A DNA stretch of 64,000 nt from Blastocatellia bacterium (GCA_035275065.1 DATENM010000055.1:170152-234151); one strand, 5' to 3'; numbered from the stretch's first letter, positions 1-9,406 are shown. Made by a program: numbers and translations. Notes: generated from the letters alone by a model not told the origin.

Positions 1-654
1 CTTTCCCCCTTTACCATACTTACTGGCAAGATTTAATCCCTTTACGCCACCGCTAATTGCTTTGCTGGCATCTTCAACTGCACCACCTGGGATAAAGAAC
101 TCAGCGGCATTTTCAATCAATCCACCTACTTTCTGAGCAGTGTTTTTAGGCTTGAGAGCATCGGGTGTGCTGTTTGTTCGCTCAAGCTTTCTTTCTGTCT
201 GAGCCTGATCGTTCCTCAATGATTCAAGGTGCTGTATGTTCTCTTCAGCTAAATTCATGAGCTGCTTTTTCTTTGGATCAGAATCAGGAAGTGAATTGGC
301 TTTGCGAATAAGGGCTGTGGTGACGTTTGCGAGGTTGCCTAAGCTCTCGTCTAACTTGCCTCCTTCAAGGGCATGAGTCACGGCGGCAGTCACGCGGGCT
401 ATGCTTTGAGGAACAGTAAGCAGGGTAGTAGCGGCTCCTTTAGCGGCTCCTTTCAAAACATCGGTTGCAGTATCGTTGAAGTTTTGGACGAATCCTTTAC
501 TGGGTTGATTGGAAGACTCGTCGGTAGGAGGTTGGTCGTACCCTTCAAGCTGATGACCTTTTGCTCGAAGTGCGGCAACGATACCTGCGGGTGAGGTTCC
601 GGCAGGGGCTTTTTGGATGATCTGTTTTACTTGGTCTTTGGTGAGGTAGGCCAT
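1..654 (-). CDS. phage virion-associated protein, partial (N-terminal 218 codons)
   Basis: This frame is open from the ATG at 654 to the left window edge, so the C-terminus is missing. The ATG overlaps the TAA of the next gene upstream by one base (TAATG), typical of coupled late phage genes. The N-terminus (MAYLTKDQVKQIIQKAP) is followed by a polar linker, an Ala/Gly-rich stretch (about residues 66-98) and a charged helical part. I do not recognise a catalytic domain. As the last visible gene of the late operon, after the adaptor, an internal virion or ejection protein is a guess from position. Confidence 0.75.
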   Translation of the reverse strand, partial: MAYLTKDQVKQIIQKAPAGTSPAGIVAALRAKGHQLEGYDQPPTDESSNQPSKGFVQNFNDTATDVLKGAAKGAATTLLTVPQSIARVTAAVTHALEGGKLDESLGNLANVTTALIRKANSLPDSDPKKKQLMNLAEENIQHLESLRNDQAQTERKLERTNSTPDALKPKNTAQKVGGLIENAAEFFIPGGAVEDASKAISGGVKGLNLASKYGKGGK

Positions 655-1955
655 TAGTATCCAAGCGATTTTACATAGTCCTGATCGGCCTTTGTAGGTG
701 CTACTGTCGCTCCTGATCCTTGTACATTTCCGCCCGCGACGCTTAGGGTGTTCTGGCGCTTGGAAGCAATAAAGGTTTTTAAGCTTGCGATCTTACTCTG
801 AATGACAAGCGGGCTGTCATTGATCGTGGGTGTGTAGCTTTGCAGTAACTTTTCTTCGTTTGGAGTGAAGCTAGTTCCACCTCGGAGCTTGGCGATGGTG
901 GCCTGGATGTTGCCGATGTAGTTTCTCAACTGTTCTTCTTGCTTGGTTCCAGTTCCGAAGTTCTTAGCGAAGAACTGACTGACAGAGCCGGTAAAGTTTC
1001 CCCCTACTCCTCCCCAATTAACACTTTGACCAAGCTGAATAACTGTATTGGCTAAGTCTTCTACGGTAGACATCGTAACAAGGTCTTCCTGTTGAGAGGC
1101 GGAAAGCTTAACTGTTTTTGTTGTGGTTGTACCTGTACCAGTAGTAGTTGAGCCGGAAGTAGGCTTATAGGTTTTAGGCTTCTGCGCTTGAAGCTCGAAT
1201 TTCTTGGTTTGAGGGTTCCAAGCGTACAAGGAATTGCCTTCATTCAACTCAACCGTAACTGGCTTTTGACTCTCTTGTAGCTGACCGAAATAATCGGGCA
1301 GGTATTTCTGAAGAGTTGTCGCTTTCTGCTGCTGCGCCTTTTCTTCTGCCTGCTTAAGTAGATAGTTCAACCGAGCCTCATTGAGTGTCTGGTTATTAGC
1401 AAAGTCCTGGCTGTTTTGCTGAACAAGATCATGAACCTGATTCAGTCTCAGGTTATATTCGTCTTGGAGATTGGATATATCACCGTTGGCTAATTCCTGA
1501 AGTCTCTTTGCGCGCCCTACACGGCTGGCCTCATCAAGCCAAGGGTTTTCGTTGATGTTGCCGGTTGCGGTGTTAAGCTGATTCTTCTTCGTCGTCAGTT
1601 GGTTTATTAAATCAGGAAGTCCTGCGGCATTATAAGCGTCGTTATAAAACTGCTCAGTAGTTTTTGAAGGCTTCGTGAACACATCTCTTGTGAAAGAATC
1701 GAAGCTGTCATAGCCGTACTGCTTGGCCAACTCGTCCTTTATCTTCTGGGGATCATCGGAAGGCAAAAGGCTTGGCAAATCTTGAATGCTAACTCCCGCT
1801 GAAGCTGCGCCCTTAACAATGCTTTTATTATTGGTATCTAGTGCGGCCTGATCGATACTTGCCTTTAAAGGGGTAACCCTTTGGTTGTACTGCTCAGTCG
1901 TTTCCCCTGGTCTCAACCAAAGGTCTTGTGGGTTTATCATGTTAGAAATTGCCAA
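654..1955 (-). CDS. phage late protein, helical with Thr-rich linker
   Basis: The 433-residue protein is rich in Gln, Asn and Lys. Its first 240 residues look helical or coiled-coil, followed by a low-complexity Thr/Gly linker around residues 265-285. There is no signal peptide or membrane segment. It overlaps the upstream adaptor gene by 14 nt and the downstream gene by 1 nt, so it belongs to the late operon. Size and position fit an internal virion protein, but I recognise no family. The GTTKTxLxASQQ region and the FTPNEEKLL block near the C-terminus could help a profile search. Confidence 0.75.
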   Translation of the reverse strand: MAISNMINPQDLWLRPGETTEQYNQRVTPLKASIDQAALDTNNKSIVKGAASAGVSIQDLPSLLPSDDPQKIKDELAKQYGYDSFDSFTRDVFTKPSKTTEQFYNDAYNAAGLPDLINQLTTKKNQLNTATGNINENPWLDEASRVGRAKRLQELANGDISNLQDEYNLRLNQVHDLVQQNSQDFANNQTLNEARLNYLLKQAEEKAQQQKATTLQKYLPDYFGQLQESQKPVTVELNEGNSLYAWNPQTKKFELQAQKPKTYKPTSGSTTTGTGTTTTKTVKLSASQQEDLVTMSTVEDLANTVIQLGQSVNWGGVGGNFTGSVSQFFAKNFGTGTKQEEQLRNYIGNIQATIAKLRGGTSFTPNEEKLLQSYTPTINDSPLVIQSKIASLKTFIASKRQNTLSVAGGNVQGSGATVAPTKADQDYVKSLGY

Positions 1956-2661
1956 TTATGTTTCGACTATTACCTCGACCTCCATTTGAAAAGTAATCAG
2001 GGACATCAAAGAATGGCCTGTCCTGGCTCTGCTCGGCGGCTTTTCGTGCCGCCATCGGTGTCCAGATAACGTCAAGCATTCCATAGCCTCTTTTCTCTTC
2101 AATCGCTCCCTGTGAGGGATTTTTCTTTTTATCTGAGCTTAACGCCTCGGCATAGGCTAACTGAATGATCGCTCGATTACCTGAGTTTTCCTTGTTGTCT
2201 GAGGTATATGAGAAGGGCAACAGGTCGGCATCGGCTGAAAGTGTCGGCGCTCGCAGAGTTCCCAAAAGGACAATCTCATCCCCTACGGTATAGGCGTTCT
2301 GATTGATGAAATAGAAGCGCAAATGTTCGCTCCAAAACCTGTCCGTTGCAGTAGGGTTATTCTCAAAATATTTCTGATAGTCGGCAAAGAGTTTCTTTTC
2401 ATACTCCTTACCTGCGACGGTCAAACGGGAGATACTTTCATCTTCAAAGTCACTGGGATAGTCATAGTAGGAATCATTGATAGAGGTGGCCTTTTTGTCT
2501 GCCTCTTTGAATGTCCAGGGCTTATAATCCCAAGCTTTGTTCACCCCTGCCTGTATATAGTCTCCTAAATCGGTATCGGAAAACAGACCGTTATTAGCGA
2601 TGTCTGAGTAATCTATATCAAGCTTTCTGGCGAGGGCTTGTTTGGCCTCAAGGAAGGTCAT
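1942..2661 (-). CDS. head-tail adaptor-like protein (SU10 adaptor type)
   Basis: The 239-residue protein starts MTFLEAKQALARKLDID, followed by a helix and then WDYKPWTFKEADKKAT. Short adaptor or connector proteins of podoviruses such as SU10 commonly begin this way, with a helix followed by a YPxDF-type segment; here YDYPSDFED is visible. Such proteins form the ring below the portal. The gene lies next to a beta-propeller-like tail protein. The assignment rests on sequence feel and position. A profile search against the phage adaptor family would decide. Confidence 0.6.
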   Translation of the reverse strand: MTFLEAKQALARKLDIDYSDIANNGLFSDTDLGDYIQAGVNKAWDYKPWTFKEADKKATSINDSYYDYPSDFEDESISRLTVAGKEYEKKLFADYQKYFENNPTATDRFWSEHLRFYFINQNAYTVGDEIVLLGTLRAPTLSADADLLPFSYTSDNKENSGNRAIIQLAYAEALSSDKKKNPSQGAIEEKRGYGMLDVIWTPMAARKAAEQSQDRPFFDVPDYFSNGGRGNSRNIIGNF

Positions 2662-2684
2662 GGATTTATATTAATTATAGCATT

Positions 2685-2987
2685 TTATGTGAGGGCGACA
2701 TACCTCCACGTTTTGTTGATATACAGGTAAAGTCTGCGGTTGGTCCCGTCATCGAAAAACTGTATCTGCTCAAGGAAGTTTTTAGGGATAAAGGTGGGTG
2801 CAGCGGTCAGATGCTTTCGAGGGGCGCGAAGCAAATACAGGATAGGCAGAAAATCATTCAATTCAGGCTGGCCTATATCCTGAGGCTGATCGGTGGTGGA
2901 AACCGGGGAGATGATTGTCTTTATTTGGCCCGCTTGTGCGGCTTGTTCAAGCTCAGATTGAGTCATAGCCGAGATCGTTATAGACAA
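2685..2987 (-). CDS. small phage late protein
   Basis: This 100-residue protein overlaps the start of the adaptor operon segment and the end of the 559-residue tail gene (35 nt overlap). The C-terminal part (FLEQIQFFDDGTNRRLYLYINKTWRYVALT) looks like a small beta-rich virion domain. No function is recognised. Confidence 0.6.
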   Translation of the reverse strand: MSITISAMTQSELEQAAQAGQIKTIISPVSTTDQPQDIGQPELNDFLPILYLLRAPRKHLTAAPTFIPKNFLEQIQFFDDGTNRRLYLYINKTWRYVALT

Positions 2988-4632
2988 ACAGCGACTCTTT
3001 CAGCTCAAGCTGCAAATTGCTCACTCCATCAATAACCACCTTTACAAGATACTTCTTACCTTTGATTTTGTTTTTCACATCAAAGTACATGGTCTTGAAT
3101 TCTGTGAGACTAGAAAATGCCTTTTTCTCAACCAGCTTAAAGGGCTGAACATTGAGGTTTATAAATGAGCCTGTGACGTTAGATAAAGCACTGTTTAACG
3201 TCCAGGTTTCATTTGAAGCTCCTGGGTTAGCGATAGATGAAATATGTCTAATCTGTCCGGCGTTCGCGCCTTCCAAAACAGTTACTTCGTCACCTACCTG
3301 GGCTTTATAGTAACTCGTGCTGGTTCCATCTACCCTGATCTGATTGGCTGCGCCTGCGGTTGCATTTGTAAGCTGGCGTCCCCAAAGCTGGCGTTTGAAG
3401 TTATAGATTTTTACCGAAACATTGAACGTCAAAGTAGCAGGATCAATCACTCCAGAATTAAGGTCTAGATTCAAAACCACTGCCTCGGCAATCTTTTGTG
3501 TGGAGCCTTCGCCTAGTTCTCCTGAAACGAACTGTGCAACAGATGAGCCGCTACTTGAAAGGGTTCCGATGTAGGACTTTGAAAGCTGATTATCTCTATA
3601 GCCTACAAGGATGCGCTGATCTGAACTGTTGTCAGCAAATGCCGCATAGAGGTCTACGCTTATCGTGTTGAGAGTCGAGACAGGGATGAAGTTCCAGTAG
3701 CCGGTGGGAATGTCAATCATATACACTCCTGGTTTCATCCGGCCAAACTCATAGCTCATCACGCTGGAACGGGTGGTATTAAGAAGAATCAGAGTGTCAT
3801 TGACAACAAGTATGCGCTGTGGGGAAATGGTGCCCGTTTCATAACCATTAAAGCTGAACTGATCATCGAGCAAGCCAAACAATCTTCTGTAGTAATAACC
3901 GTCGGTGAGCCAGATTTCCCTTTGTGTGAGGACAATCCAGTTCGCACCATATCTCTCAATTGCCAGGATTTGTCCCTTCAGATATTTCCAGGGAGTAGTA
4001 GACCTGTCGGTGATTGTATTCCATAAAATAAGCGCCCCTTGATATAAGAAGTTTGCTCCCATTAAGATTCCATTCACTCCCGACTTGACTGCATCAAGAG
4101 TAAAGGTACTTGGAAGAGTGAACGCTGAAGGGTTCCAGCTATCATCTGAAGCGAGGAGGCCAAGGCTGGTCTTGTTGGCTACATACACACTGTCCTCATA
4201 AGTATCCATCGGATGCTGCCAAAGATTAAGGCCACTTTTCCAGCTATCAGTCCAGGTAGTTCCGTCATACATTCCTAGATCGTTATTGCCTGCGTAAAGA
4301 AGTCTCCCTTTCTGATCGCCTATCATGCCCGCGCCATTTGAACTGACACCAGAAGTTCTTGCGAGGGCGAAGTCATAGACTCCTGGGGTTGCTTCTTTAT
4401 AAATCTTGCCGTTGTCATCCTGGGCATAGTTATAGAGCCCTGCTTTGGCAAAGTATTTAATGGCTCCAAGTCCTGAAATATCGCTGCTGTCTTTTCGCTT
4501 GAGTATCGAGTACAAAAGGGCTGCGCCAAACTCGGAAGGAGAAAAGCCTTGAGAGTAATAATGAGCGCCGGGGAATCTTTTCTTATCGGAAAATCCCGGA
4601 AAGTTTGTTATTGGTACTGCTTTGAGTGACAT
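2953..4632 (-). CDS. beta-propeller-like tail protein
   Basis: The 559-residue protein contains repeated short beta-strand segments with Gly/Asn/Asp turns (for example GRLLYAGNNDLGMYDG, DSVYVANKT, NWIVLTQREIWLTDG, ISPQRILVVNDTLILLN), the pattern of beta-propeller blades. The C-terminal third looks like a separate beta-sandwich. Podoviral tail-hub or DNA-stabilising proteins (P22 gp10-like) and tail-needle partners often have this architecture and position. There is no signal peptide. It sits between the holin-like gene and the adaptor. Homology is not demonstrated. Confidence 0.7.
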   Translation of the reverse strand: MSLKAVPITNFPGFSDKKRFPGAHYYSQGFSPSEFGAALLYSILKRKDSSDISGLGAIKYFAKAGLYNYAQDDNGKIYKEATPGVYDFALARTSGVSSNGAGMIGDQKGRLLYAGNNDLGMYDGTTWTDSWKSGLNLWQHPMDTYEDSVYVANKTSLGLLASDDSWNPSAFTLPSTFTLDAVKSGVNGILMGANFLYQGALILWNTITDRSTTPWKYLKGQILAIERYGANWIVLTQREIWLTDGYYYRRLFGLLDDQFSFNGYETGTISPQRILVVNDTLILLNTTRSSVMSYEFGRMKPGVYMIDIPTGYWNFIPVSTLNTISVDLYAAFADNSSDQRILVGYRDNQLSKSYIGTLSSSGSSVAQFVSGELGEGSTQKIAEAVVLNLDLNSGVIDPATLTFNVSVKIYNFKRQLWGRQLTNATAGAANQIRVDGTSTSYYKAQVGDEVTVLEGANAGQIRHISSIANPGASNETWTLNSALSNVTGSFINLNVQPFKLVEKKAFSSLTEFKTMYFDVKNKIKGKKYLVKVVIDGVSNLQLELKESLFVYNDLGYDSI

Positions 4633-4633
4633 T

Positions 4634-4969
4634 TTACTTGATGAAAATAAGGCTGAGTATCGCGCCCAAAACTGCGGTCATAACGATACTGATTACCCAC
4701 GTCCTTGATTTATTTAGACTCTCGACTTTTTCAAGACATGGTTTCAATTCTTCTTTCGTAGCCAGTAGCTTGATAGCATCTTCGTACCCTTTTTTGAATC
4801 CCTCGAACTCTTCTTTGAGGACATACTTATTGTCGATCTTGTTCGCAAAATCATCAAACTTCTGATTCAAGAGGGCCACGTCTCTTTTGACATAATCCAA
4901 AACTACTCCCTGGCGGGTCAGTTCCTTTTCGTCAGCTATTAATTTATTGATTGGATTTTCTTCGTTCAT
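4634..4969 (-). CDS. holin-like protein with C-terminal membrane anchor
   Basis: The 111-residue protein has a long charged coiled-coil (residues 1-88) and one C-terminal transmembrane segment (TWVISIVMTAVLGAILSLIF). This is the layout of XhlA/hemolysin-type holin partners. The start overlaps the preceding gene's stop by 4 nt (ATGA). No endolysin gene is evident in the visible late operon; it may lie left of the window. Confidence 0.6.
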   Translation of the reverse strand: MNEENPINKLIADEKELTRQGVVLDYVKRDVALLNQKFDDFANKIDNKYVLKEEFEGFKKGYEDAIKLLATKEELKPCLEKVESLNKSRTWVISIVMTAVLGAILSLIFIK

Positions 4970-6174
4970 AGATTCCTGAGAGTGTATTTACTTTCATGAC
5001 TCGTTCCCCTTGTCGTGTATTTACTTTCATAAGATACGTTGAACTCCGTCATTACAGTGGGGGAATTAATCGAGAATATGGCTGCCTGTAAAATGGGGGC
5101 GGAGGTAATGTCTATGCGAACCGTAGAAGCTTGCAAGGAAAGGACACCCGATAAAACTGTGACGGAGATCGTGACATTCGGGATGGCATAGGTCACTACT
5201 AGCTTGGGGTCTTGGCTCGTGCCAGCATTATTCGCAAACGAAGCAACGATACGCCCGTTCGTACTGGAAGCCCATGTGGGGGCACTGTTATCAAGGTCTT
5301 TATCGGCACGAGTTCCTAGCTTCGTTACCCCAGTAAGACTTATCGCAGCCAATCCGCTTCCATTCAATCCCCAATCATTATAAGCACTCGTGGTGATACT
5401 GGAAATGGCCACGTCTGAGGCAAACCTTGTTAATCCTAGTTGGCCGTAATCTGAGTTGGCTACGGAAGTATTAGAGGCGGGAGTTGAGCCGACGAGGGCT
5501 ACAGAGAGGCTGAAGTTATCTATCTTAGAGGTCACATACAAAGAGAAAGTTGCTGCCGATACGCTCGCTACGCTAGTGATGGCAGAGGTATCAAACAGGA
5601 AAATACCGCGCTCGATGGTGGCATATTGATTTGAAGTAGAACTGGAAACAATCTGTGCGGGAGATTCTGATGTAGGTGAACTGTTCGAGTAGTTGCCAGA
5701 GCCGCTTCGTATAGTGGAAAAGCTTTCATTGACACTATCTCGCGCAACTCCCGCGTTCATAGCGGTAGATGCAGGGGAGGCATCGGGGTATTGGGTAAGC
5801 GTCGAAAAGCCAAACGAGAGTGAAGGCGTAAGCTGATCGGCCAGAAGATCCCAGGCGTGCATTGCCCACCATAAAGGTTTGAAAGCGTGGTAGAGCCGTT
5901 TCCCGAACTTAGGATGAGTTCTAAAATCAGCAACGCGCTGCTCCTGCCACTGCCCTTTCACTTTCACATATCCCGCAAACCAGACATAGGCGTGGGGAAA
6001 AATTTCGACTATGCGAGCTTGGCGGGGACAGTCTTTATGGATGCGAAGCACCAAACGAAACCAATAGCGGGTCAGGGTGGTATTAAGCAGCCAAATAAGC
6101 GTCCGTTGATGCTTCAGAAAGAACTCCTGATTGAAGGCTCGATAATGCTCAGATTTTGATGCGGTGGTTTGCAT
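4966..6174 (-). CDS. tail fibre-like protein with DNRLRE-type sandwich and ESKY tail
   Basis: Residues 1-115 are basic and Trp/His rich. A beta-rich domain follows in which IERGIFLFDTSAI and SAATFSLYVTSK resemble the strands of DNRLRE-type domains of surface proteins. Near residues 350-380 one unit of the QxAxFSIxSPxV repeat that fills the next gene appears (ILQAAIFSINSPTV). The last 25 residues contain the motif YESKYTTRGTSHESKYT, also found at the end of the neighbouring protein. It is probably a receptor-binding or fibre component. Confidence 0.65.
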   Translation of the reverse strand: MQTTASKSEHYRAFNQEFFLKHQRTLIWLLNTTLTRYWFRLVLRIHKDCPRQARIVEIFPHAYVWFAGYVKVKGQWQEQRVADFRTHPKFGKRLYHAFKPLWWAMHAWDLLADQLTPSLSFGFSTLTQYPDASPASTAMNAGVARDSVNESFSTIRSGSGNYSNSSPTSESPAQIVSSSTSNQYATIERGIFLFDTSAITSVASVSAATFSLYVTSKIDNFSLSVALVGSTPASNTSVANSDYGQLGLTRFASDVAISSITTSAYNDWGLNGSGLAAISLTGVTKLGTRADKDLDNSAPTWASSTNGRIVASFANNAGTSQDPKLVVTYAIPNVTISVTVLSGVLSLQASTVRIDITSAPILQAAIFSINSPTVMTEFNVSYESKYTTRGTSHESKYTLRNL

Positions 6175-6177
6175 TGT

Positions 6178-7068
6178 TTATAAGTATTTCTCTTCGTAAC
6201 TCGTCCCTCTCGCTGAATACTGGGAACCATAGCTGTTTGATCTGGTGCTGTACTTACTCTCATAAAATGGCCCGGTTCTTGTGGGATGCTGAATGGCAAA
6301 CGTGGCAGTAATGACGTTGATTCCAACTTTGAAATCATAATTCACTACTGGCGATTGAATGGAGAAGAGAGAAGATAAAGAACTAGGATTAACGACGATG
6401 ACTCTTTGGGCCGTAACGGTAGGAGTAGCGATGGAAAATGTCGCTACTTGGGCGCTGGGAGCGGAGATGATGCTGATAAGAACAGTCGGACTCTGAAGAG
6501 AAAAAACACTTGATAGTGCTGCGGTAGATAGAACTGAATCGGAAACAATGGCGGGGGATTGAATCGAGAAGCTTGCTGACTGGGCTGTGGGCTGAACTGT
6601 TACTGGGGTTTCAATGCTGACCGTGGGTGCTTGCAGGCTGAACGTGGCAGACTGAGCCGATAAGGAAAGATTCGAGTCCGTAACTACAGAAGGGGCTTGA
6701 ATGGAGAAGGTAGCTTGTTCAACGGTCGAGACTGTCCTTGTCTCAGGTATGGCCTGCGATGCCTGAATAGAGAAGGTGGCCTGCTGCGCTGATTGACTCA
6801 GATTTTGATCCGTATTAACTACTGGGGTCTGGGTTGAAAAGATGCTTGTTCCTGCGGTAATGGCAAGAACTTGACCTGTCGTTATGATAGGTGCCTGGAT
6901 AGAGTAAGTAGCTGCCTGAACCGTGGGTGAGACTGTCGCTCCCAGCAGTGCGGTTACAGTCGCTATTGAAAACACTGCGCTCTGCACTACGGGTGCCGAA
7001 GAAACGTTAAAGAACGGTTTTTTGACGTAGAGTGATTTTGCTGGAAATGAGCGCCCGATGCGAGCCAT
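6178..7068 (-). CDS. repeat-rich fibre protein (about 11 units of AQxATFSIQAPxV)
   Basis: Nearly the whole 296-residue protein is tandem units of about 22-24 residues with consensus AQxATFSIQxPxV followed by a variable Thr/Val-rich strand. Roughly eleven units can be counted between residues 24 and 270. The C-terminus carries YESKYSTRSNSYGSQYSARG, related to the neighbour's end. Repeats of this kind fold as stacked beta structure and suit an elongated trimeric fibre. The gene follows the LamG-like gene with almost no spacing. Confidence 0.7.
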   Translation of the reverse strand: MARIGRSFPAKSLYVKKPFFNVSSAPVVQSAVFSIATVTALLGATVSPTVQAATYSIQAPIITTGQVLAITAGTSIFSTQTPVVNTDQNLSQSAQQATFSIQASQAIPETRTVSTVEQATFSIQAPSVVTDSNLSLSAQSATFSLQAPTVSIETPVTVQPTAQSASFSIQSPAIVSDSVLSTAALSSVFSLQSPTVLISIISAPSAQVATFSIATPTVTAQRVIVVNPSSLSSLFSIQSPVVNYDFKVGINVITATFAIQHPTRTGPFYESKYSTRSNSYGSQYSARGTSYEEKYL

Positions 7069-7069
7069 A

Positions 7070-8260
7070 TCAGTAAGTGTTTGAACGATTAATTGCTTGT
7101 CGAATCACGACTGCTTTATTGGGTGTGCTTGATGGCGGGGTGCCGGGAGTGTAATCAATATAGACCCATAGTGCAGTAACTTGAACTTTATTCACATTAG
7201 AAGCAGTGAGCTTTACGCCAGCTTGCATTGAATCAAGCGTTGTGTTCGTCCAGGCTGATCCGTCAGGGTCGTTATATAAAGTATGGACATATACATCGGT
7301 AGCTGCGGTCTGATAGCTTTTCCAGGTCGTAAGGTTCGGGATAATCGCGCTGCCCTGGCTGACTGTTCCGCCAGAGGTTTTAATTACTTCGGTTTTGAAT
7401 GCAGTGGTTGCATCGGCAGTATCGTTTCTGAATCGAGCACCGATTTGTACAACGTTAACCGTATCGTATGACTGAATCCCCGATGCGCTCATATTGTATA
7501 GGTCTTCGTTATTGAGGGTTCCCGAATTTACAAAATCGGTAGCGTCATTGGGGGGAGTTTCGTCAACTAACCCCCAGTTGGTTGAACTGCCCGCTCCCCC
7601 GGCGGTTTGAAGCCACGCATTAGAATCTCCTGCGGAATCGGGGCGTATAATGATAACTTTCCCAGTGCCGGGGTAGCCTGTTTGATTCGAGCCAGAAGAA
7701 TCGTTTATCTTCCAGTCATCAAAGTAAATGTCATTGGTTGTCTGAGTGCCAGTAACATTTCCAATTAAAGCCCTAGCCCATGAACCTTGATTAGAATTTG
7801 AACCTGAGGCGAATACACTTCCATTCAAACGAGCCTCTAGTGTTCCTGGGCTGGTTGAGGCGTCGTTTTTCAGTTCGACGTAGTACCATTGGTCGTGTGT
7901 CAAAGCAGAAGAGGGTGAGCCAATTTGTGTTCCGTCTGATTTCAGAAGTACCAAAGTATCATCAGTTTTCAATGTAATATTTCCAACGGAAACATTTCCC
8001 GTTGTTGACCAGCGAACAAGCTGAGTATTCGCATTGACTGAAGCATGAATCAATATAGCAATGCCTATATAACCCACAGTTGTTTGATTGGAGGTAAAGA
8101 TAATCTGCCTCCAAAAGCCTGCGCCGCCATTCACTCTGCCGTGATTGGTGCCGGAACGGGGGTTGGTCGTCACAATTGATACCGGAGCGGAGTTAGTAGA
8201 GAACTCTATGCCATCGGTTGTGCTATTCAATTCAAACCCTGATGTGAAAAGGCGGGCCAT
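7070..8260 (-). CDS. LamG/concanavalin-like tail protein
   Basis: The N-terminal 190 residues have the pattern of a concanavalin-like jelly roll: MARLFTSGFELNS, a central HDQWYYVELKND strand (the typical W-x-x-x-x strand), LEARLNGSVFASGS and NDIYFDDWKIND. This fold binds carbohydrate in many phage tail proteins. The C-terminal half is a second beta domain ending in VTALWVYIDYTPG. A role in binding host surface sugars is likely but inferred. Confidence 0.7.
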   Translation of the reverse strand: MARLFTSGFELNSTTDGIEFSTNSAPVSIVTTNPRSGTNHGRVNGGAGFWRQIIFTSNQTTVGYIGIAILIHASVNANTQLVRWSTTGNVSVGNITLKTDDTLVLLKSDGTQIGSPSSALTHDQWYYVELKNDASTSPGTLEARLNGSVFASGSNSNQGSWARALIGNVTGTQTTNDIYFDDWKINDSSGSNQTGYPGTGKVIIIRPDSAGDSNAWLQTAGGAGSSTNWGLVDETPPNDATDFVNSGTLNNEDLYNMSASGIQSYDTVNVVQIGARFRNDTADATTAFKTEVIKTSGGTVSQGSAIIPNLTTWKSYQTAATDVYVHTLYNDPDGSAWTNTTLDSMQAGVKLTASNVNKVQVTALWVYIDYTPGTPPSSTPNKAVVIRQAINRSNTY

Positions 8261-8275
8261 TATTGTTTGTAGGTC

Positions 8276-8785
8276 TTAGACTTCAATAACCATATAACAG
8301 TAAGCGTTGACTGCTGCTCCTGCGGTCACACGGATGCGCCCGAACTTCGACACCTGGATCACCGGCTCTAAACCGAGGGGAAATTGTTTCACGTATTGGT
8401 TCGTTGGTGCGATGAATTGGACATCAAACATTCGGACAGAAGCAATCGAGCCCTCCGAAGTAGACGTATAGCCAGTGGATGTAGTTCCCACTGGAATCAA
8501 GTTAGTGGTGGGGTCGCCTCCCGCCAGGGCTGGCCCGTCCAACTTGTTTATATCGGCGGCGGCGGCGGCGGTGACTGTTGCTGCGACATCGGTTTCAAGT
8601 AGTTCGCATTTGATCGGCGTTGCCGCAGCGGAACCGTCAAAGGAAATACCCCATTCCTTGATCTTTGCAACCACAGTAGCACTCGCCTTCACCTGGAGTA
8701 ATGTTTTGATTGAGGTGCCTGTTGTAACGGCGACTTGAGCTGCCGTTGTGGGTGAAGCTCCGTTTGCAATGAGATATAAGGCCAT
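8276..8785 (-). CDS. phage structural protein, small beta/Ala-rich
   Basis: The 169-residue protein starts MALYLIANGASPTTAAQVAVTTGT and is poor in charged residues. An Ala-rich loop (around residues 75-85) is encoded by a GCC/GCG run. The frame is tightly packed with both neighbours (15 nt and 5 nt gaps). It is probably a virion surface or tail component; no precise family is claimed. Confidence 0.65.
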   Translation of the reverse strand: MALYLIANGASPTTAAQVAVTTGTSIKTLLQVKASATVVAKIKEWGISFDGSAAATPIKCELLETDVAATVTAAAAADINKLDGPALAGGDPTTNLIPVGTTSTGYTSTSEGSIASVRMFDVQFIAPTNQYVKQFPLGLEPVIQVSKFGRIRVTAGAAVNAYCYMVIEV

Positions 8786-8790
8786 AAAAG

Positions 8791-9216
8791 CTAATTGAGG
8801 TTAATGATGCCTTCTGCGTCCCACTGCAACGTGAAGTTTCCGGCTGAAGATGATTTATCCGCGCCAAAATCTATGTAGCAGATAAGCTCGTCTGCCGAAG
8901 ACGCACCGCCACGACTCTTATAAAGGACTGCACCGCGAGCCGTGATGGTCGAGGTAGACCACGTAAGATCATCGGCATCAAAGACACCTTCGTTGTCGGT
9001 GTTGTCTGCGGTGACTGCTTTATTCGCCAGAGCCGAGCCGCCTGCACTATAGCCTGTTCCTGATACTTCGTTGGTAACATCAGATCGTTTGGTATGGGCG
9101 TCCTGGTCTGCTGTATAGGTAGAGGTGACGAGCATTACCTTGATCGTGTCGCTATCCAAGTCCAATGCGCCATTCATGATGTCGCGCTTGAATGAATTGT
9201 AGATTACGCTTGCCAT
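8791..9216 (-). CDS. conserved phage structural protein
   Basis: The 141-residue protein has the pattern MASVIYNSFKRDIMNGxLDLDSDTIKVMLVTSTY, then DVTNEVSGTGYSAGG, then ITARGAVLYK, then LICYIDFGADKSSSAGNF. This set of motifs recurs in a widespread family of small phage virion proteins from many tailed phages. The family's exact role is not settled; a tail or head-surface component is likely. Confidence 0.8.
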   Translation of the reverse strand: MASVIYNSFKRDIMNGALDLDSDTIKVMLVTSTYTADQDAHTKRSDVTNEVSGTGYSAGGSALANKAVTADNTDNEGVFDADDLTWSTSTITARGAVLYKSRGGASSADELICYIDFGADKSSSAGNFTLQWDAEGIINLN

Positions 9217-9217
9217 A

Positions 9218-9406
9218 TTACTTCTTTAATTCAAGGGTTCTTGCCTTGATTTCGACTTCAATGTTTTTAATGCGATTTTGGAGATCAGTTTTCTTGGCTT
9301 TCAGAACTTCGATTCTCTGCTCAAGCCATTCTTTGGAACGGACAATCTTTCCGTCCTCATCCCGTACGATTCCCCTGCGGGCTTCTGTTTCTTTTCTTGT
9401 AGGCAT
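9218..9406 (-). CDS. small coiled-coil phage protein
   Basis: This 62-residue charged protein is almost entirely one predicted coiled-coil (EWLEQRIEVLKAKKTDLQN). It lies one base upstream of the 141-residue structural gene. An RNA hairpin follows upstream in the operon (9426-9461). Confidence 0.6.
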   Translation of the reverse strand: MPTRKETEARRGIVRDEDGKIVRSKEWLEQRIEVLKAKKTDLQNRIKNIEVEIKARTLELKK

